Assembly: GCA_045226335.1 (NCBI GenBank) | Contig: JBGVCH010000036.1 | Location: 9,339-73,338, forward strand | From: RUG11272 sp045226335 | GTDB lineage: Bacteria; Bacillota; Clostridia; Christensenellales; Aristaeellaceae | Length of the DNA: 64,000 nt | Direction: 5' to 3' | Shown: positions 48,715 through 58,800 of the stretch, piece after piece | Position numbering within the stretch: position 1 is the stretch's first letter | How the letters are laid out: each line of letters opens with the position of its first letter | Notes under the pieces: model-generated | Seen by the model: the letters and a program-made list of their open reading frames with translations, nothing else | What the model was told of the DNA's origin: nothing | Databases searched by the model: none | Translations under genes and position numbers: made by a program

Positions 48715-51035
48715 GGGCATCCCGGGGCCGGAATGCGCTCCGCCGAAAACTGTCCCGGGACATGCGGCAGAACTTCATGCAGTTTCTCGCCATGTTCCTT
48801 TTGTGTTTTCTGGGGACATGGGTGTTCGCGGGGCTGGACGCCAACTGGCGCACCGAGGAGCTCACCATCGAGACCTGGCTGTCGGACGGCGCCCTCAGCG
48901 ACCTGTGGGTCCGGAGCGCGTCCTTCACAAAGCAGGACCTGTACCGGCTGGAGGCCATGGAGCCGGTGGCGGAGGTGCAGCCCCGCATCGACCTGAGCGC
49001 CGAGTGCCCGGACCTGCCGGGATCGGTGACGGCCAATGTCCACGCCTTCAGCGGGGAGATCCGGCTGAACAAACCCCTGGTGCGGTCGGGCGAGGGCCTG
49101 GCCCCCAGCGATGCCCGGGGCTGTCTGGTGGAGGAGCAGTTCGCCAAGGCCCAGGGCCTGGCCCCCGGGGACCGGCTGAAATTGACCCTGGCCGGCACGG
49201 ACTATACCTTCGTCGTCCGCGGCACGGTGCTGTCCCCGGAGTATCTGGTCACCGCCAAGGACATCGGCTCGGACCCCGCTGTCTTCGGCTTTGTGCTGAT
49301 TTCCTCGGAGGCGCTGCCCGGCGTGCCCTTCAACGATCTCCTGGTGCGGCTGACGGAGGGAACGGACCCGCAGTCCGCCGAGCGGGAGGTCTCCGCCCTG
49401 CTGCCGGACGCCGTGGTCATCTCCCAGGCCTCCCACTCCGCCACCGTCCAGGCCCGGAACTATGTCCACCTCTTCCGGAACATGAGCTATCTCTTCCCGG
49501 TGCTGGCCTACTTCGTGGCCGCGCTGGTGGTGATGACCACCATCTCCCGGATGATGGACACCCAGCGGATCCAGATGGGCACGCTGAAAGCCCTGGGATA
49601 CAACGACCGGCAGATTCGCCGGCATTACCTCTCCTATGCCCTGTGGCCCTCCCTGCTGGGCTCGCTGCTGGGGCTGATCTCCGCTCAGTATACCCTGGTG
49701 CCGGTGCTGTGGAACATGGTGGCGGTGCACGTCCGGGTGCCGGAAGTGCTGCTGGCGCCCATCTCCCCGCTGGCCTGGGGCATGGCCGCGGCGGAGGTGA
49801 TCGCGGCGGTGCTGCTGTGCATGCGCCATGAGAAGCGCACCGCCCGGGAGACCGCGGCGGAGCTCCTGCGCCCCAAGCCCCCCAGGGCCGGCGCCCGCAT
49901 CCTCCTGGAGCGGATCCGCCCCCTGTGGAACCGCTTCTCCTTCAACGCCAAGATGATCGTGCGGAACCTCTTCCGCAACAAGGGCCGCACCCTGATGTCC
50001 ATGTTTGGCATGCTGTTCTGCAACATGCTGATCATCTGCTCCTTCGGCCTGCAGGAGTCCATCCCCTATTTCATCGACGAGTACTTCCAGGGGACCCTCG
50101 ACTACGACGTGCGGGTGACCCTGGACCCGGCCCTCAGCGGGACCCTGGAGAGCTACCGGGCCCGGCTGGACGCGGAGACCGTGGACGGCGTCATGGACAT
50201 GAGCGTCAGCCTGCGGACGGCGGACCGCACCCGCACTGTGCTGATGACGGTGCTGCCGGAGGACACCGCCGTGCTTCGGCTGGGAGAGGATCACACGCCC
50301 CTGGTCCTGCCGCCGGAGGGCCTGATGATCACGAAAAAGCTGGCCTCCGCCATGGACCTGAAGGCGGGGGACACCGCGGAGGTCTGGCTCACCGGCGAGA
50401 CCGAGCCCATTCTGATGACGGTGGCGGGCCTGGTGGACAGCAACATCGGCCAGACGGCGTACCTGTCGAAGACCGCCTGGGAGCGCCTACGCAAGGGCAG
50501 TTTCGCCTGCACGGCTCTGCTGGTGAAAAACCCCACGGACCGCGGCTTGCAGCAGCTGGACCAGATGGACGAGGCCGCGGACTTCACCTACCCCGCAGAG
50601 CAGACCAGGCAGACACAGCGCTTCATGGACTCCGCCACCGGCGCCTTCTCCATCCTCAGCGGCGTGGCCCTGGGGCTGGCCTTCATTATCTGCTACAACA
50701 TGGGCCTGCTGAACTTCACCGAGCGCACCCGGGAGTACGCCACCCTGAAAGTGCTGGGCTATCACCAGCGGGAGATCCGCCGGCTGATGCTCCACGAGAA
50801 CACCCTGACGGCGGTCATCGGCGTGGGGCTGGGCATTGTGCCGGGGATCCTGCTGGTGGCGGTGATCCTGAAAATGTGCGAGTTCGACAGCATGGTCTTT
50901 GAGGCGCATGTCACCTGGTCCACCTGGGTGCTGTCCAGCGCCGTCACCTTTGCCTTCACCTGGATGATCGAGTGGCTGCTGACCCGCAAGGTGCGGAAGA
51001 TCGACATGGTGGAAGCCCTCAAGAGCGTGGAGTGA
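48708..51035 (+). CDS. FtsX-like ABC transporter permease
   Basis: The 775-residue permease has an N-terminal membrane helix, a large outside domain (about 45-260), a FtsX helix cluster (YLFPVLAYFVAALVVMTTISRMMDTQRIQMGTLKALGY), then a second helix/outside/FtsX unit ending with FTERTREYATLKVLGYHQREIRRLMLHENTL. This duplicated layout is common in Firmicute exporters of peptides or lipids. It overlaps the ATPase gene by 7 nt. The substrate is unknown. Confidence 0.9.
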   Translation: MVRASRGRNALRRKLSRDMRQNFMQFLAMFLLCFLGTWVFAGLDANWRTEELTIETWLSDGALSDLWVRSASFTKQDLYRLEAMEPVAEVQPRIDLSAECPDLPGSVTANVHAFSGEIRLNKPLVRSGEGLAPSDARGCLVEEQFAKAQGLAPGDRLKLTLAGTDYTFVVRGTVLSPEYLVTAKDIGSDPAVFGFVLISSEALPGVPFNDLLVRLTEGTDPQSAEREVSALLPDAVVISQASHSATVQARNYVHLFRNMSYLFPVLAYFVAALVVMTTISRMMDTQRIQMGTLKALGYNDRQIRRHYLSYALWPSLLGSLLGLISAQYTLVPVLWNMVAVHVRVPEVLLAPISPLAWGMAAAEVIAAVLLCMRHEKRTARETAAELLRPKPPRAGARILLERIRPLWNRFSFNAKMIVRNLFRNKGRTLMSMFGMLFCNMLIICSFGLQESIPYFIDEYFQGTLDYDVRVTLDPALSGTLESYRARLDAETVDGVMDMSVSLRTADRTRTVLMTVLPEDTAVLRLGEDHTPLVLPPEGLMITKKLASAMDLKAGDTAEVWLTGETEPILMTVAGLVDSNIGQTAYLSKTAWERLRKGSFACTALLVKNPTDRGLQQLDQMDEAADFTYPAEQTRQTQRFMDSATGAFSILSGVALGLAFIICYNMGLLNFTERTREYATLKVLGYHQREIRRLMLHENTLTAVIGVGLGIVPGILLVAVILKMCEFDSMVFEAHVTWSTWVLSSAVTFAFTWMIEWLLTRKVRKIDMVEALKSVE

Positions 51036-51055
51036 CCCCGGAAGGAGGAACCTCT

Positions 51056-52105
51056 GTGAAAAAGCCCTTTCTTTTCCTTCTCTCGCTGGTAATGCTGGCC
51101 TGTTCGGCGGCTTCCTTCGCCGCGGCGGAGGATCTCACCGGGCGCACCATCGCCTCCGGCACGGTGGCGGCCGCGGCCTTCGAGGACCTGACGGCCCCCT
51201 GGTCCGGCACGCTGATGCCCTTTGACCTGGAGGCGGGGGACACCGTCTCCGCCGGGGACGTCCTGTTCACCATGCGCACCCAGGACATCTTTGCCCCGGA
51301 GGACGGCACGGTGACGGAGGTCTTCGCCCGGGAGGGGGACGATGCCGCCGCCGTCCTGGCCCGCTACGGCGCCCTGGCCTCCCTGCAGGGAAGCCCGAAG
51401 CTCCTGATCAACGCCACCAACGCCAACGTGTCCGAGGCCAAATGGAAGGACATCCGCGTGGGCCAGGCCGTGTACTTCAAGACGGACAGCGTGAAGGGCT
51501 CCGGCCGCATCGTGATGATCGCCGGGAACAGCTTTGTCGTGGAGGTCACGGAGGGGGCCTTCGACATCGGCCGGCGGCTGACGCTCTACGAGAACAGCGG
51601 ATACAAGAACCAGATCGGCACGGGCACGGTGGTCCTGCGGGATCCGGTGAGCGTCACCGGCCTGGGCCGCGTGGTGGCGGTGCATGCGGAAGCCGGCACG
51701 GAAGTGACGGCCGGGCAGCGGCTGTTCACCGTGGCCGGACAGGACGCGGATCCGGGCAGCGGCCCCGCCGTGGCGGCGCCCTCCGGCGGCGTGGTGGCCC
51801 AGGTGGCGGTGGCCCCGGGACAGCAGGTCTGGAAGGGCGCGCTCCTGGCCCGGGTCTGGCGGACGGATGCCCTGGAGGTCGTCGCCGAGGTGGATGAGAT
51901 GGACCTTCCCCGCCTGAAGGTGGGGGATACCTGCCCCATCGTGCTGGACATGGACCCGGACACGGTGCTCACCGGCACCGTGACGGAGATCAGCGGCCTG
52001 GGCGTCACCCGTCAAAACGCGGCCTATTACCGGGTGCGCTTCGCCCTGGAGGAGAAGGACCTGCCCCTGGGGGCCAGCGCGTCGGTTTACCTGCCCGGAA
52101 AGTGA
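51056..52105 (+). CDS. Secreted HlyD/MacA-like adaptor protein of the ABC exporter
   Basis: The 349-residue protein has a signal peptide or N-terminal anchor (KKPFLFLLSLVMLACSAASFAAA), two biotinyl-lipoyl-like half motifs (APWSGTLMPFDLEAGDTVSAGDVLFTM and APSGGVVAQVAVAPGQQVWKGALLARV) and a beta-barrel C-terminus (VDEMDLPRLKVGDTCPIVLDMD). It fits the RND/MacA adaptor family; in Firmicutes such adaptors (e.g. YknX) help ABC exporters. The helical hairpin is short. GTG start at 51056 with AAGGAGG 7 nt before. Last gene of the exporter unit. Confidence 0.82.
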   Translation: MKKPFLFLLSLVMLACSAASFAAAEDLTGRTIASGTVAAAAFEDLTAPWSGTLMPFDLEAGDTVSAGDVLFTMRTQDIFAPEDGTVTEVFAREGDDAAAVLARYGALASLQGSPKLLINATNANVSEAKWKDIRVGQAVYFKTDSVKGSGRIVMIAGNSFVVEVTEGAFDIGRRLTLYENSGYKNQIGTGTVVLRDPVSVTGLGRVVAVHAEAGTEVTAGQRLFTVAGQDADPGSGPAVAAPSGGVVAQVAVAPGQQVWKGALLARVWRTDALEVVAEVDEMDLPRLKVGDTCPIVLDMDPDTVLTGTVTEISGLGVTRQNAAYYRVRFALEEKDLPLGASASVYLPGK

Positions 52106-52134
52106 CGGGAGTCCGCTCCCGGTTTGGAGGAAAC

Positions 52135-53079
52135 ATGATTCAGCCGAGAAGAATGATCGCCGCCCTGCTGGCCAACGTCAGCTCGGTGATCGTGGGCAAG
52201 GAGGAGGCCATCGAGTACGCCCTGCTGGCCCTGCTGTGCAAGGGGCATGTCCTGATCGAGGACGTGCCCGGCGTGGGCAAGACCACCATGGCGGCGGCCC
52301 TGGCCCGGTCCCTGGACTGCAGCTTCCGCCGCATCCAGTTCACCCCGGACCTGATGCCCTCGGATGTCACGGGCTACACCCTGGTGAACATGAAGAGCGG
52401 CGAGGAGGAGTTCCGGGAAGGCGCCATCATGAGCCAGGTGGTGCTGGCGGATGAGATCAACCGCACCAGCCCCAAGACCCAGGCCGCCCTGCTGGAGGCC
52501 ATGGAGGAGCACCAGGTCACCGTGGACGGCGTCACCCACGCTCTGCCCAGGCCTTTCATGGTCCTGGCCACCCAGAACCCCGGCGCCTTCGTGGGCACCT
52601 ATCCCCTGCCCGAGGCCCAGATGGACCGCTTTTTCCTGCGCATCGCCATCGGCTATCCCACCGTGGAGCAGGAGATGGACGTGCTGGAGCGCTATTCCGG
52701 CCAGGTGAAGCCCCTGGACCAGCTGCAGCCCGTCTGCTCCGCCGCGGACGTGCTGGCCATGCAGGAACAGGTGGGCACGGTGTACTGCTCGCCGGAGGTC
52801 CGCAGCTATGTGGCCAACATCGCGGCCACCACCCGGCGCGTGCCGTCCCTGCAGCTGGGGCTCTCCACCCGGGCGGCCATCGCCCTGCTCCGGGGCAGCC
52901 AGGCCTGCGCGGTGCTGGCCGGGCGGGACTATGTGCTGCCGGAGGACATCCAGCACATGCTGCTGCCGGTGTGCTGCCACCGCCTGGTGCTCAACCCGGA
53001 GGCCCGCATGAAGGGCGTCACCGCCGAGAGCATCATGAACGCCGTGATGAGCAGCGTCACGGTGCCGGTCCGCCTATGA
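52135..53079 (+). CDS. MoxR family AAA+ ATPase
   Basis: The 314-residue protein has Walker A EDVPGVGKTTMAAALA, Walker B VVLADEINRTSPKTQAALLEAMEEHQVTVDG and the C-terminal lid of MoxR AAA+ ATPases, which act as chaperones for metal insertion or complex assembly. It overlaps the DUF58 gene by 4 nt, the standard MoxR-DUF58 pair. TTGGAGGAAAC precedes the ATG at 52135. Clients are unknown; the usual transglutaminase or VWA neighbour is absent and two D,D-peptidases follow. Confidence 0.93.
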   Translation: MIQPRRMIAALLANVSSVIVGKEEAIEYALLALLCKGHVLIEDVPGVGKTTMAAALARSLDCSFRRIQFTPDLMPSDVTGYTLVNMKSGEEEFREGAIMSQVVLADEINRTSPKTQAALLEAMEEHQVTVDGVTHALPRPFMVLATQNPGAFVGTYPLPEAQMDRFFLRIAIGYPTVEQEMDVLERYSGQVKPLDQLQPVCSAADVLAMQEQVGTVYCSPEVRSYVANIAATTRRVPSLQLGLSTRAAIALLRGSQACAVLAGRDYVLPEDIQHMLLPVCCHRLVLNPEARMKGVTAESIMNAVMSSVTVPVRL

Positions 53080-54218
53080 AGCGGAAGATCGCGCTCCCCC
53101 TGGGGGCGGCGCTGGTGCTGCTGGTGTCGGCGCTGTCCACGGGCAGCCCGGTGCTGCTGGCGCCGGCGGTGCTGCTGTTCCTGCTGCTGATCACGGGCAG
53201 CGTGTCGGTGCGCCGGGCGGCCCGGACCCTGGCGGTCTCCGCGGAGACGGACGCCGCCGCGGTGCGCCGGGGGGAGAGCGTGCGGCTGACCCTCCGGGCC
53301 GGGCACCGCGGCCTGCTGCCGGTGGCGCCGTTGCAGCTCACCGTCGTCACCGGTCCCGGCCTGCCGACGCTGTCGATCCCGGCCCCCCAGCGCCGGGGCG
53401 AGGCGGAGCTGACCCTGCCCTTCACCGCCGCCCATGTGGGATCCTGCCGCCCCGGCGTGGCCGACTGCCGGGTGGAGGACCTCTTCGGGTTCTTCTCCAA
53501 GACGGTGGAGACCCCGGAGGCCCGGGTGTCCCTGACGGTGATGCCCAACACCTTCGAGCTGACGCCCCTGGCCTTCTACCCCGCGGATCCGGGCCTGGGC
53601 ACCATGGCCACGGCCACGGAGGACGCCTCCGAGCCGGTGGACGTCCGGGCCTGGCAGCGGGGCGATCCCCTGAAGAAAGTGCACTGGAAGCTCTCCGCCC
53701 GCAAGCGGTCCCTGGTGGTGCGGCACTTTGAGGAGCCCACCCAGCCCGAGGCCCTGATCCTGCTGGATTGCACCCGGCCCGACCCGGGCAACAGCGAGGC
53801 CGCCACCCGGGACGCCATGGTGGAGACCGCCGCCAGCGTCATGGCCGCCCAGGCCGGGGGTGACAACGACGTGCGCCTCCCCCTGTGGGGACGGCATCCC
53901 ACGGAGCTCACCCTGCGCATGGGGCTGCCCCTGGTGCTGGAGCGCCTGGCCCAGGTGGACTTCTCCGCCACGGAGGGCTTCGAGAAGCAGCTGATGGACG
54001 CCTCCCGCCGCTTGCGGCAGGTGGGCGCCACCGTGGTGATCACCTCCCGGCTGTCCGGCCGGATGGTGGAGCCCCTGACCCGGATGCGGCGGCTGGGGCC
54101 CAGTCTGCGGATCTACCTGGTGAGCGACACCCCGGACCGCCCCGACTGGCGGCCCCTCATCACCCGGCTGCAGCGGGCCGAGGCCGAGGTCTGCAGCGTG
54201 AAGCCCGTGCAGGAGTGA
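53076..54218 (+). CDS. DUF58 domain protein
   Basis: The 380-residue protein has two N-terminal membrane helices (residues about 5-45), a beta domain, and the DUF58 core VDVRAWQRGDPLKKVHWKLSARKRSLVVRHFEEPTQPEALILLDCTRPD, which forms a VWA-like fold. DUF58 proteins are membrane-bound partners of MoxR ATPases. Start and stop overlap MoxR (ATGA). Function unknown beyond the pairing. Confidence 0.9.
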   Translation: MKRKIALPLGAALVLLVSALSTGSPVLLAPAVLLFLLLITGSVSVRRAARTLAVSAETDAAAVRRGESVRLTLRAGHRGLLPVAPLQLTVVTGPGLPTLSIPAPQRRGEAELTLPFTAAHVGSCRPGVADCRVEDLFGFFSKTVETPEARVSLTVMPNTFELTPLAFYPADPGLGTMATATEDASEPVDVRAWQRGDPLKKVHWKLSARKRSLVVRHFEEPTQPEALILLDCTRPDPGNSEAATRDAMVETAASVMAAQAGGDNDVRLPLWGRHPTELTLRMGLPLVLERLAQVDFSATEGFEKQLMDASRRLRQVGATVVITSRLSGRMVEPLTRMRRLGPSLRIYLVSDTPDRPDWRPLITRLQRAEAEVCSVKPVQE

Positions 54219-54256
54219 ACCGTTTCCCACGATTTGTTGATAAGGAAGTGCGGCTT

Positions 54257-54991
54257 GTGTCGAGTCCGATTCAGATGTTTGGCGCCCTGGTGACGGCGGC
54301 GTCGCTGCTGGTCAGCGAGCCGGTGTCCCTGGTGACCCCGCAGAACAACCCGGATGACCTGCTCCTGGCGAACCGGGAGTGGCCCATCAGCGGAGATTAC
54401 ACGCCGGAGGTGCGGGTGAGCAATGTTCCCGGCCAGGTGCGGAAGCTCCGGGATGAGGCCGCCACGGCCCTGGAGGCCATGTTCGCGGTCTGCAAGCAGG
54501 AGACCGGGGCCCAGCTGGTGTCCGTCAGCGGCTACCGGGACTACGACAAGCAGGAGCGGATCTATGCCCGCAAGCTGAAAAGCGTCAGAGGCAGCGTGGA
54601 AAAGGCCGACGAGTACGTGGCCCGGCCCGGCACCAGCGAGCACCAGACGGGCCTGTCCATGGACGTGGGCCAGCGGGGCGTGAACGACAGCCTGGTGTCC
54701 TCCTTCGGCACCAGCGCGGGGGGCGTGTGGCTGCGGGAGAACTGCTGGCGCTTCGGGTTCATCCTGCGGTATGACGAGGGTTGGGAGGAGATCACCGGAT
54801 ACGCCTACGAGCCCTGGCACGTGCGCTATGTGGGTCCGGCCCACGCCGCGGCCATCCACGAGGACCCGCAGCCCCTGGAGCAGTACCTGCTGACGGTCCG
54901 CCGGGACCGGTTCATGGCGGCGCTGGGGATGGAAGACGAAGAGATCATCGGTGTGCTGGCTGTCCCGGAGACGGCCGGAGAGGAGGAGTGA
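54257..54991 (+). CDS. LAS-family D-alanyl-D-alanine carboxypeptidase (VanY-like), copy 1
   Basis: The 244-residue protein has a hydrophobic N-terminus (FGALVTAASLLVSEPVSLV) and the LAS peptidase zinc site TSEHQTGLSMDVG with the second His in EPWHVRYVG. It should trim D-Ala from peptidoglycan stem peptides outside the membrane. Start choice: AAGGAAG lies 8 nt before GTG 54257; a GTG at 54215 overlapping the DUF58 stop is an alternative. A paralogue follows after 3 nt. Confidence 0.88.
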   Translation: MSSPIQMFGALVTAASLLVSEPVSLVTPQNNPDDLLLANREWPISGDYTPEVRVSNVPGQVRKLRDEAATALEAMFAVCKQETGAQLVSVSGYRDYDKQERIYARKLKSVRGSVEKADEYVARPGTSEHQTGLSMDVGQRGVNDSLVSSFGTSAGGVWLRENCWRFGFILRYDEGWEEITGYAYEPWHVRYVGPAHAAAIHEDPQPLEQYLLTVRRDRFMAALGMEDEEIIGVLAVPETAGEEE

Positions 54992-54994
54992 CGG

Positions 54995-55846
54995 ATGCTG
55001 AAGACGACGGGAAGGCTGCTGGCCCTGGCGCTGGCCCTGCTGACGGTTGGCGCGGTCCTGGCGGAAGAGGAGGATTCCCTGCTGTCGGACCTGTACAGCG
55101 ACCTGGAGTTTGAGGAGAGCTATGACGACGTGGTCTGGGATTTCCCGGTGCTGCTGTCGGACATGGATCCCGAGCTGATCCGGATCGCCAACCGGCAGTA
55201 CCTGCTGCCCAAGGATTATGTCCCGCAAAACCTGGTGAAGGTGCCCAAGGATCCGACCAAGGGCGGCATCCGCTGGGCCGTGACCCCCACGGACGGAAAG
55301 CTGAAGGGGCAGTATCTCCGGCAGGAGGCCGCGGACGCGCTGTGCGCCATGAACGCGGAGATGCGGCAGATCAGCGGCTTCCGGGACATGTATCTGAAGA
55401 GCGCCTACCGCTCCTACTCCAAGCAGAAGACCATGTATCACAACCGGCTGGCCAAGAACAAGGGCAAGGACGACGGCTGGGTGTCCATGGAGGGGGCCAG
55501 CGACCATCAAACGGGCCTGGGCTGCGACGTGGTGCCGAAGAACTGGAAAGACAAGGCCATGAACGACAAGATGATGAAGGAGCCCGAGTGCCAGTGGATG
55601 GCCGAGCATTGCCATGAGTACGGCTTCATCATCCGGTATCCGGCGGACAAGAAGGAATACACGGGCATCAACACCGAGCCCTGGCATCTGCGGTACGTGG
55701 GGGTCCCCGTGGCCACCTACATCATGGAGAACAGCCTGTGCCTGGAGGAATTCCACGAACAGCTGCAGGCCGCCATCGACGCCTTCCTGGCGGCGGGGGG
55801 CGATCCTTCGCTGGTGAGCGCTTTTGTGCAGACCTCCGCGGAGTGA
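54995..55846 (+). CDS. LAS-family D-alanyl-D-alanine carboxypeptidase (VanY-like), copy 2
   Basis: The 283-residue protein has a signal peptide (LKTTGRLLALALALLTVGAVLA), an acidic segment, and the LAS motif GASDHQTGLGCDVV and EPWHLRYVG; SAYRSYSKQKTMYHNRL is the preceding helix. It differs much from copy 1 outside the active site, so the pair is an old duplication or two independent paralogues. Start ATG at 54995 with AGAGGAGGAG before it. Substrate is probably peptidoglycan. Confidence 0.9.
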   Translation: MLKTTGRLLALALALLTVGAVLAEEEDSLLSDLYSDLEFEESYDDVVWDFPVLLSDMDPELIRIANRQYLLPKDYVPQNLVKVPKDPTKGGIRWAVTPTDGKLKGQYLRQEAADALCAMNAEMRQISGFRDMYLKSAYRSYSKQKTMYHNRLAKNKGKDDGWVSMEGASDHQTGLGCDVVPKNWKDKAMNDKMMKEPECQWMAEHCHEYGFIIRYPADKKEYTGINTEPWHLRYVGVPVATYIMENSLCLEEFHEQLQAAIDAFLAAGGDPSLVSAFVQTSAE

Positions 55847-55862
55847 GACGGAAGGAGACCGT

Positions 55863-58800
55863 ATGCGGAAAAAGATCGACACGGGCTGGCAGTTTTTCAG
55901 GGCAAAGCCGGATACCCCCCGGGGAGCGGTGGCGGAAACGGACTGGCAGCCCGTTTCCTTGCCCCACGACTGGCTCATCGGCCAGGAGGAGGATCTGTAC
56001 GAGACCGGGGACGGCCTCTATCGCCGGGTGCTGACCTGCGGGCCCGGGGAGGAGGAAAACGCCTGGATCCTGCGCTTCGACGGGGTCTACATGGACTGCG
56101 CGGTCTCCCTGAACGGCGAGGCGGTCTGCGAACACCACTACGGCTACACGGCCTTCGAGGCGGACCTGACGGGAAGGATCCGCCCCGGGGACAACCTGCT
56201 GACGGTGCGGGTCCGCCACCGCAGCCCCAACAGCCGCTGGTACTCCGGCGCGGGCATTTTTCGCGACGTTTTTCTCTTCAAGCATTGTGAGGGGTTTCTC
56301 GTTGAGGATGGGCTCTACGCCGTGCCGCGGAAAGAGAAAAACGCCTGGTGGACCGTGACGGTCACGGCGGAGGCGGAGCGCGCGGAAGGAGAGCCCGTCC
56401 GCTTTGTGCTGGAACGGGCCGGAACCGTGGCGGCCGAAGCGGAAGGTCCTGTCATAAACGGAACGGCCAAAGCGGAGATGCGGGTCCTCTCGCCGCGGTG
56501 CTGGTCCCCGGAGGACCCCGCCCTGTACAGCCTGACGGTGTCCCTGCCGGGGGACAGCCTGACCCGGAACATCGGCTTCCGGGAGACGGTGTTCGACCCG
56601 GAGCGGGGCTTGCTGCTGAACGGAGAGGTCACGAAGCTGAAGGGCGTGTGCCTGCACCACGACCTGGGCCTCCTGGGCAGCGCCTTCCACGAGAAGGCCG
56701 CCCGGCGCCAGCTTCAGACGATGCTGGATATGGGGGTCAACGCCCTCCGCACCTCCCACAATCCCCCCGCCAGCCGCCTGCTGGACCTGTGCGACGCCCT
56801 GGGCCTCCTGGTGGTGGACGAGTTCACCGACATGTGGCAGATGCCCAAGACGACGTACGACTACGCCCGGTTTTTCGACGCGGACGTGGCGGCGGACGTG
56901 GCCAGCTGGGTCCGCCGGGACCGGAACCATCCCTGCGTCATCATGTGGTCCGTGGGCAACGAGATCTACGACACCCACGCCAACCCGAAGGCCCCGGAGA
57001 TCACCGCCATGCTGAAGGGCCTCGTGGAGAAACACGACCCGGCGAAGAATGCCATGGCCACCATCGGCTCCAACTACATGCCCTGGGCCGGGGCGCAGAA
57101 GTGCGCGGACGTGCTGAAGATCGCCGGGTACAACTACGGCGAGAAGTGCTACGCGGAGCACCACGCGCAGCACCCGGACTGGGTGATCTACGGCAGCGAA
57201 ACCGCCTCTCTGGTGCATTCCCGGGGGGTCTATCACTTCCCCATGCGGGCCAACGTGCTGGCGGAGGAGGACCTGCAGTGCTCCGCCCTGGGGAACAGCT
57301 ACACCTCCTGGGGCACGCAGAACATCGCCGCCCTGCTGGCGGACGACCTGAACAACCCCTTCTCCATGGGGCAGTTCATCTGGTCCGGCATCGACTACAT
57401 CGGCGAGCCCACCCCCTACCACACCCGGAACAGCTATTTCGGCATGGCGGACACCGCCTGCTTTCCCAAGGACATTTACTACCAGTTTGCCGCCGCCTGG
57501 AGCGAAAAACCCATGTGCCACATCGGCGTCACCTGGGACTGGAACGAGGGCCAGCTTATCGACGTGCCGGTGATGACCAGCTGCGCCTCCGCGGAGCTGT
57601 TCCTGAACGGCGTGTCCCTGGGCCGGAAGGACGTGGACCAGCGGGACGCCGCCAAGGCCAGGCCGGTGTGGCAGGTGCCCTTCACCCCCGGTATCCTGCA
57701 GGTGAAGGGCTGTGACGAGGACGGCCACGTGCGGGCCCAGCACACCCGGTGCACCTCCGGGGATCCCGCCCGGCTGGTGCTCACCTGCCCCGACACCCGC
57801 CTGGCGGCGGACGGCCGGGACCTGGCCTTCATCACCGTGTCGGCGGTGGACGCCCAGGGCCTGCCGGTGGAGAACGCCTGCGACCGGGTGCGGATCCGGG
57901 TGGAGGGCCCGGCCTTCCTGCTGGGCCTGGACAACGGTGATTCCACCGACCGGGACGGCTACCGGCAGGACAGCCGCCGCCTGTTCAACGGCCTGCTGCT
58001 GGCCATGGTGGGTTATGCCCGGGAGCCCGGGATGATCCGGGTCATCGCAGAGGCGGAGGGCCTCGAGACGGCCTGCCTCACCCTGTCCGCCTCCGAAGCG
58101 TCCGACGTCGAAGAGACCGTGCCGCCCCATATCAGAGAGATCCCTCTCAATGGGCGAAGAGAAAAAAGACGCATTGACCTGAAGGCTCTGGGCAGCACGG
58201 AACTTACGCCGGAGCATCCCTCCGTGGACTTTGCCGTGACAGTGTGTCCGGAGGGCGCGGCGGAGGAGGCTGTCCGCTGGCGGATCGTCAACGAGGCGGG
58301 GATCACCAGCCCCATTGCCAGGGTGACGGAGATCCCGGGCGGCGTGCGGGTCACGGGCCTGGGGGACGGCGACGCCTGGCTCCGGGGCACCCTGACCAAC
58401 GGCACGGACTGCGTGCGGGTGATCTCCCACATGGAGCTGCGCCTCTCCGGCTTCGGAGCGGTGAACCTGGACCCCTACGGCTTTGTGACGGCGGGCCTCT
58501 ACGACCTGCACCGGGGGAACATCACCGCGGGCAACGAACAGGGCATCTCCTTCTCCCGGGAGGCGGCGAGCATGGTGGGCTTCAGCAATGTGGACTTCGG
58601 GCCGGTGGGCTCGGACGAGATCACCCTGCCCGTCTTCGCCCTGAACGGGGACCGCTACGACATCCGTCTGTGGCTGGGGGACCCGGAGAACGGCGGGGAG
58701 GAACTGGCGGTGCTGTCCTATCAGAAGCCTTCTGTCTGGAACACCTACCAGGCGGAGACCTGGAAGCTCCCCCGGCGCATCACCGGCCTGCAGACCATCT

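Noticed and set aside
48013..52105. Naming the exporter MacAB or YknXYZ
   Set aside because: Gene order and adaptor type fit only loosely, and the substrate is unknown, so no symbols were given.
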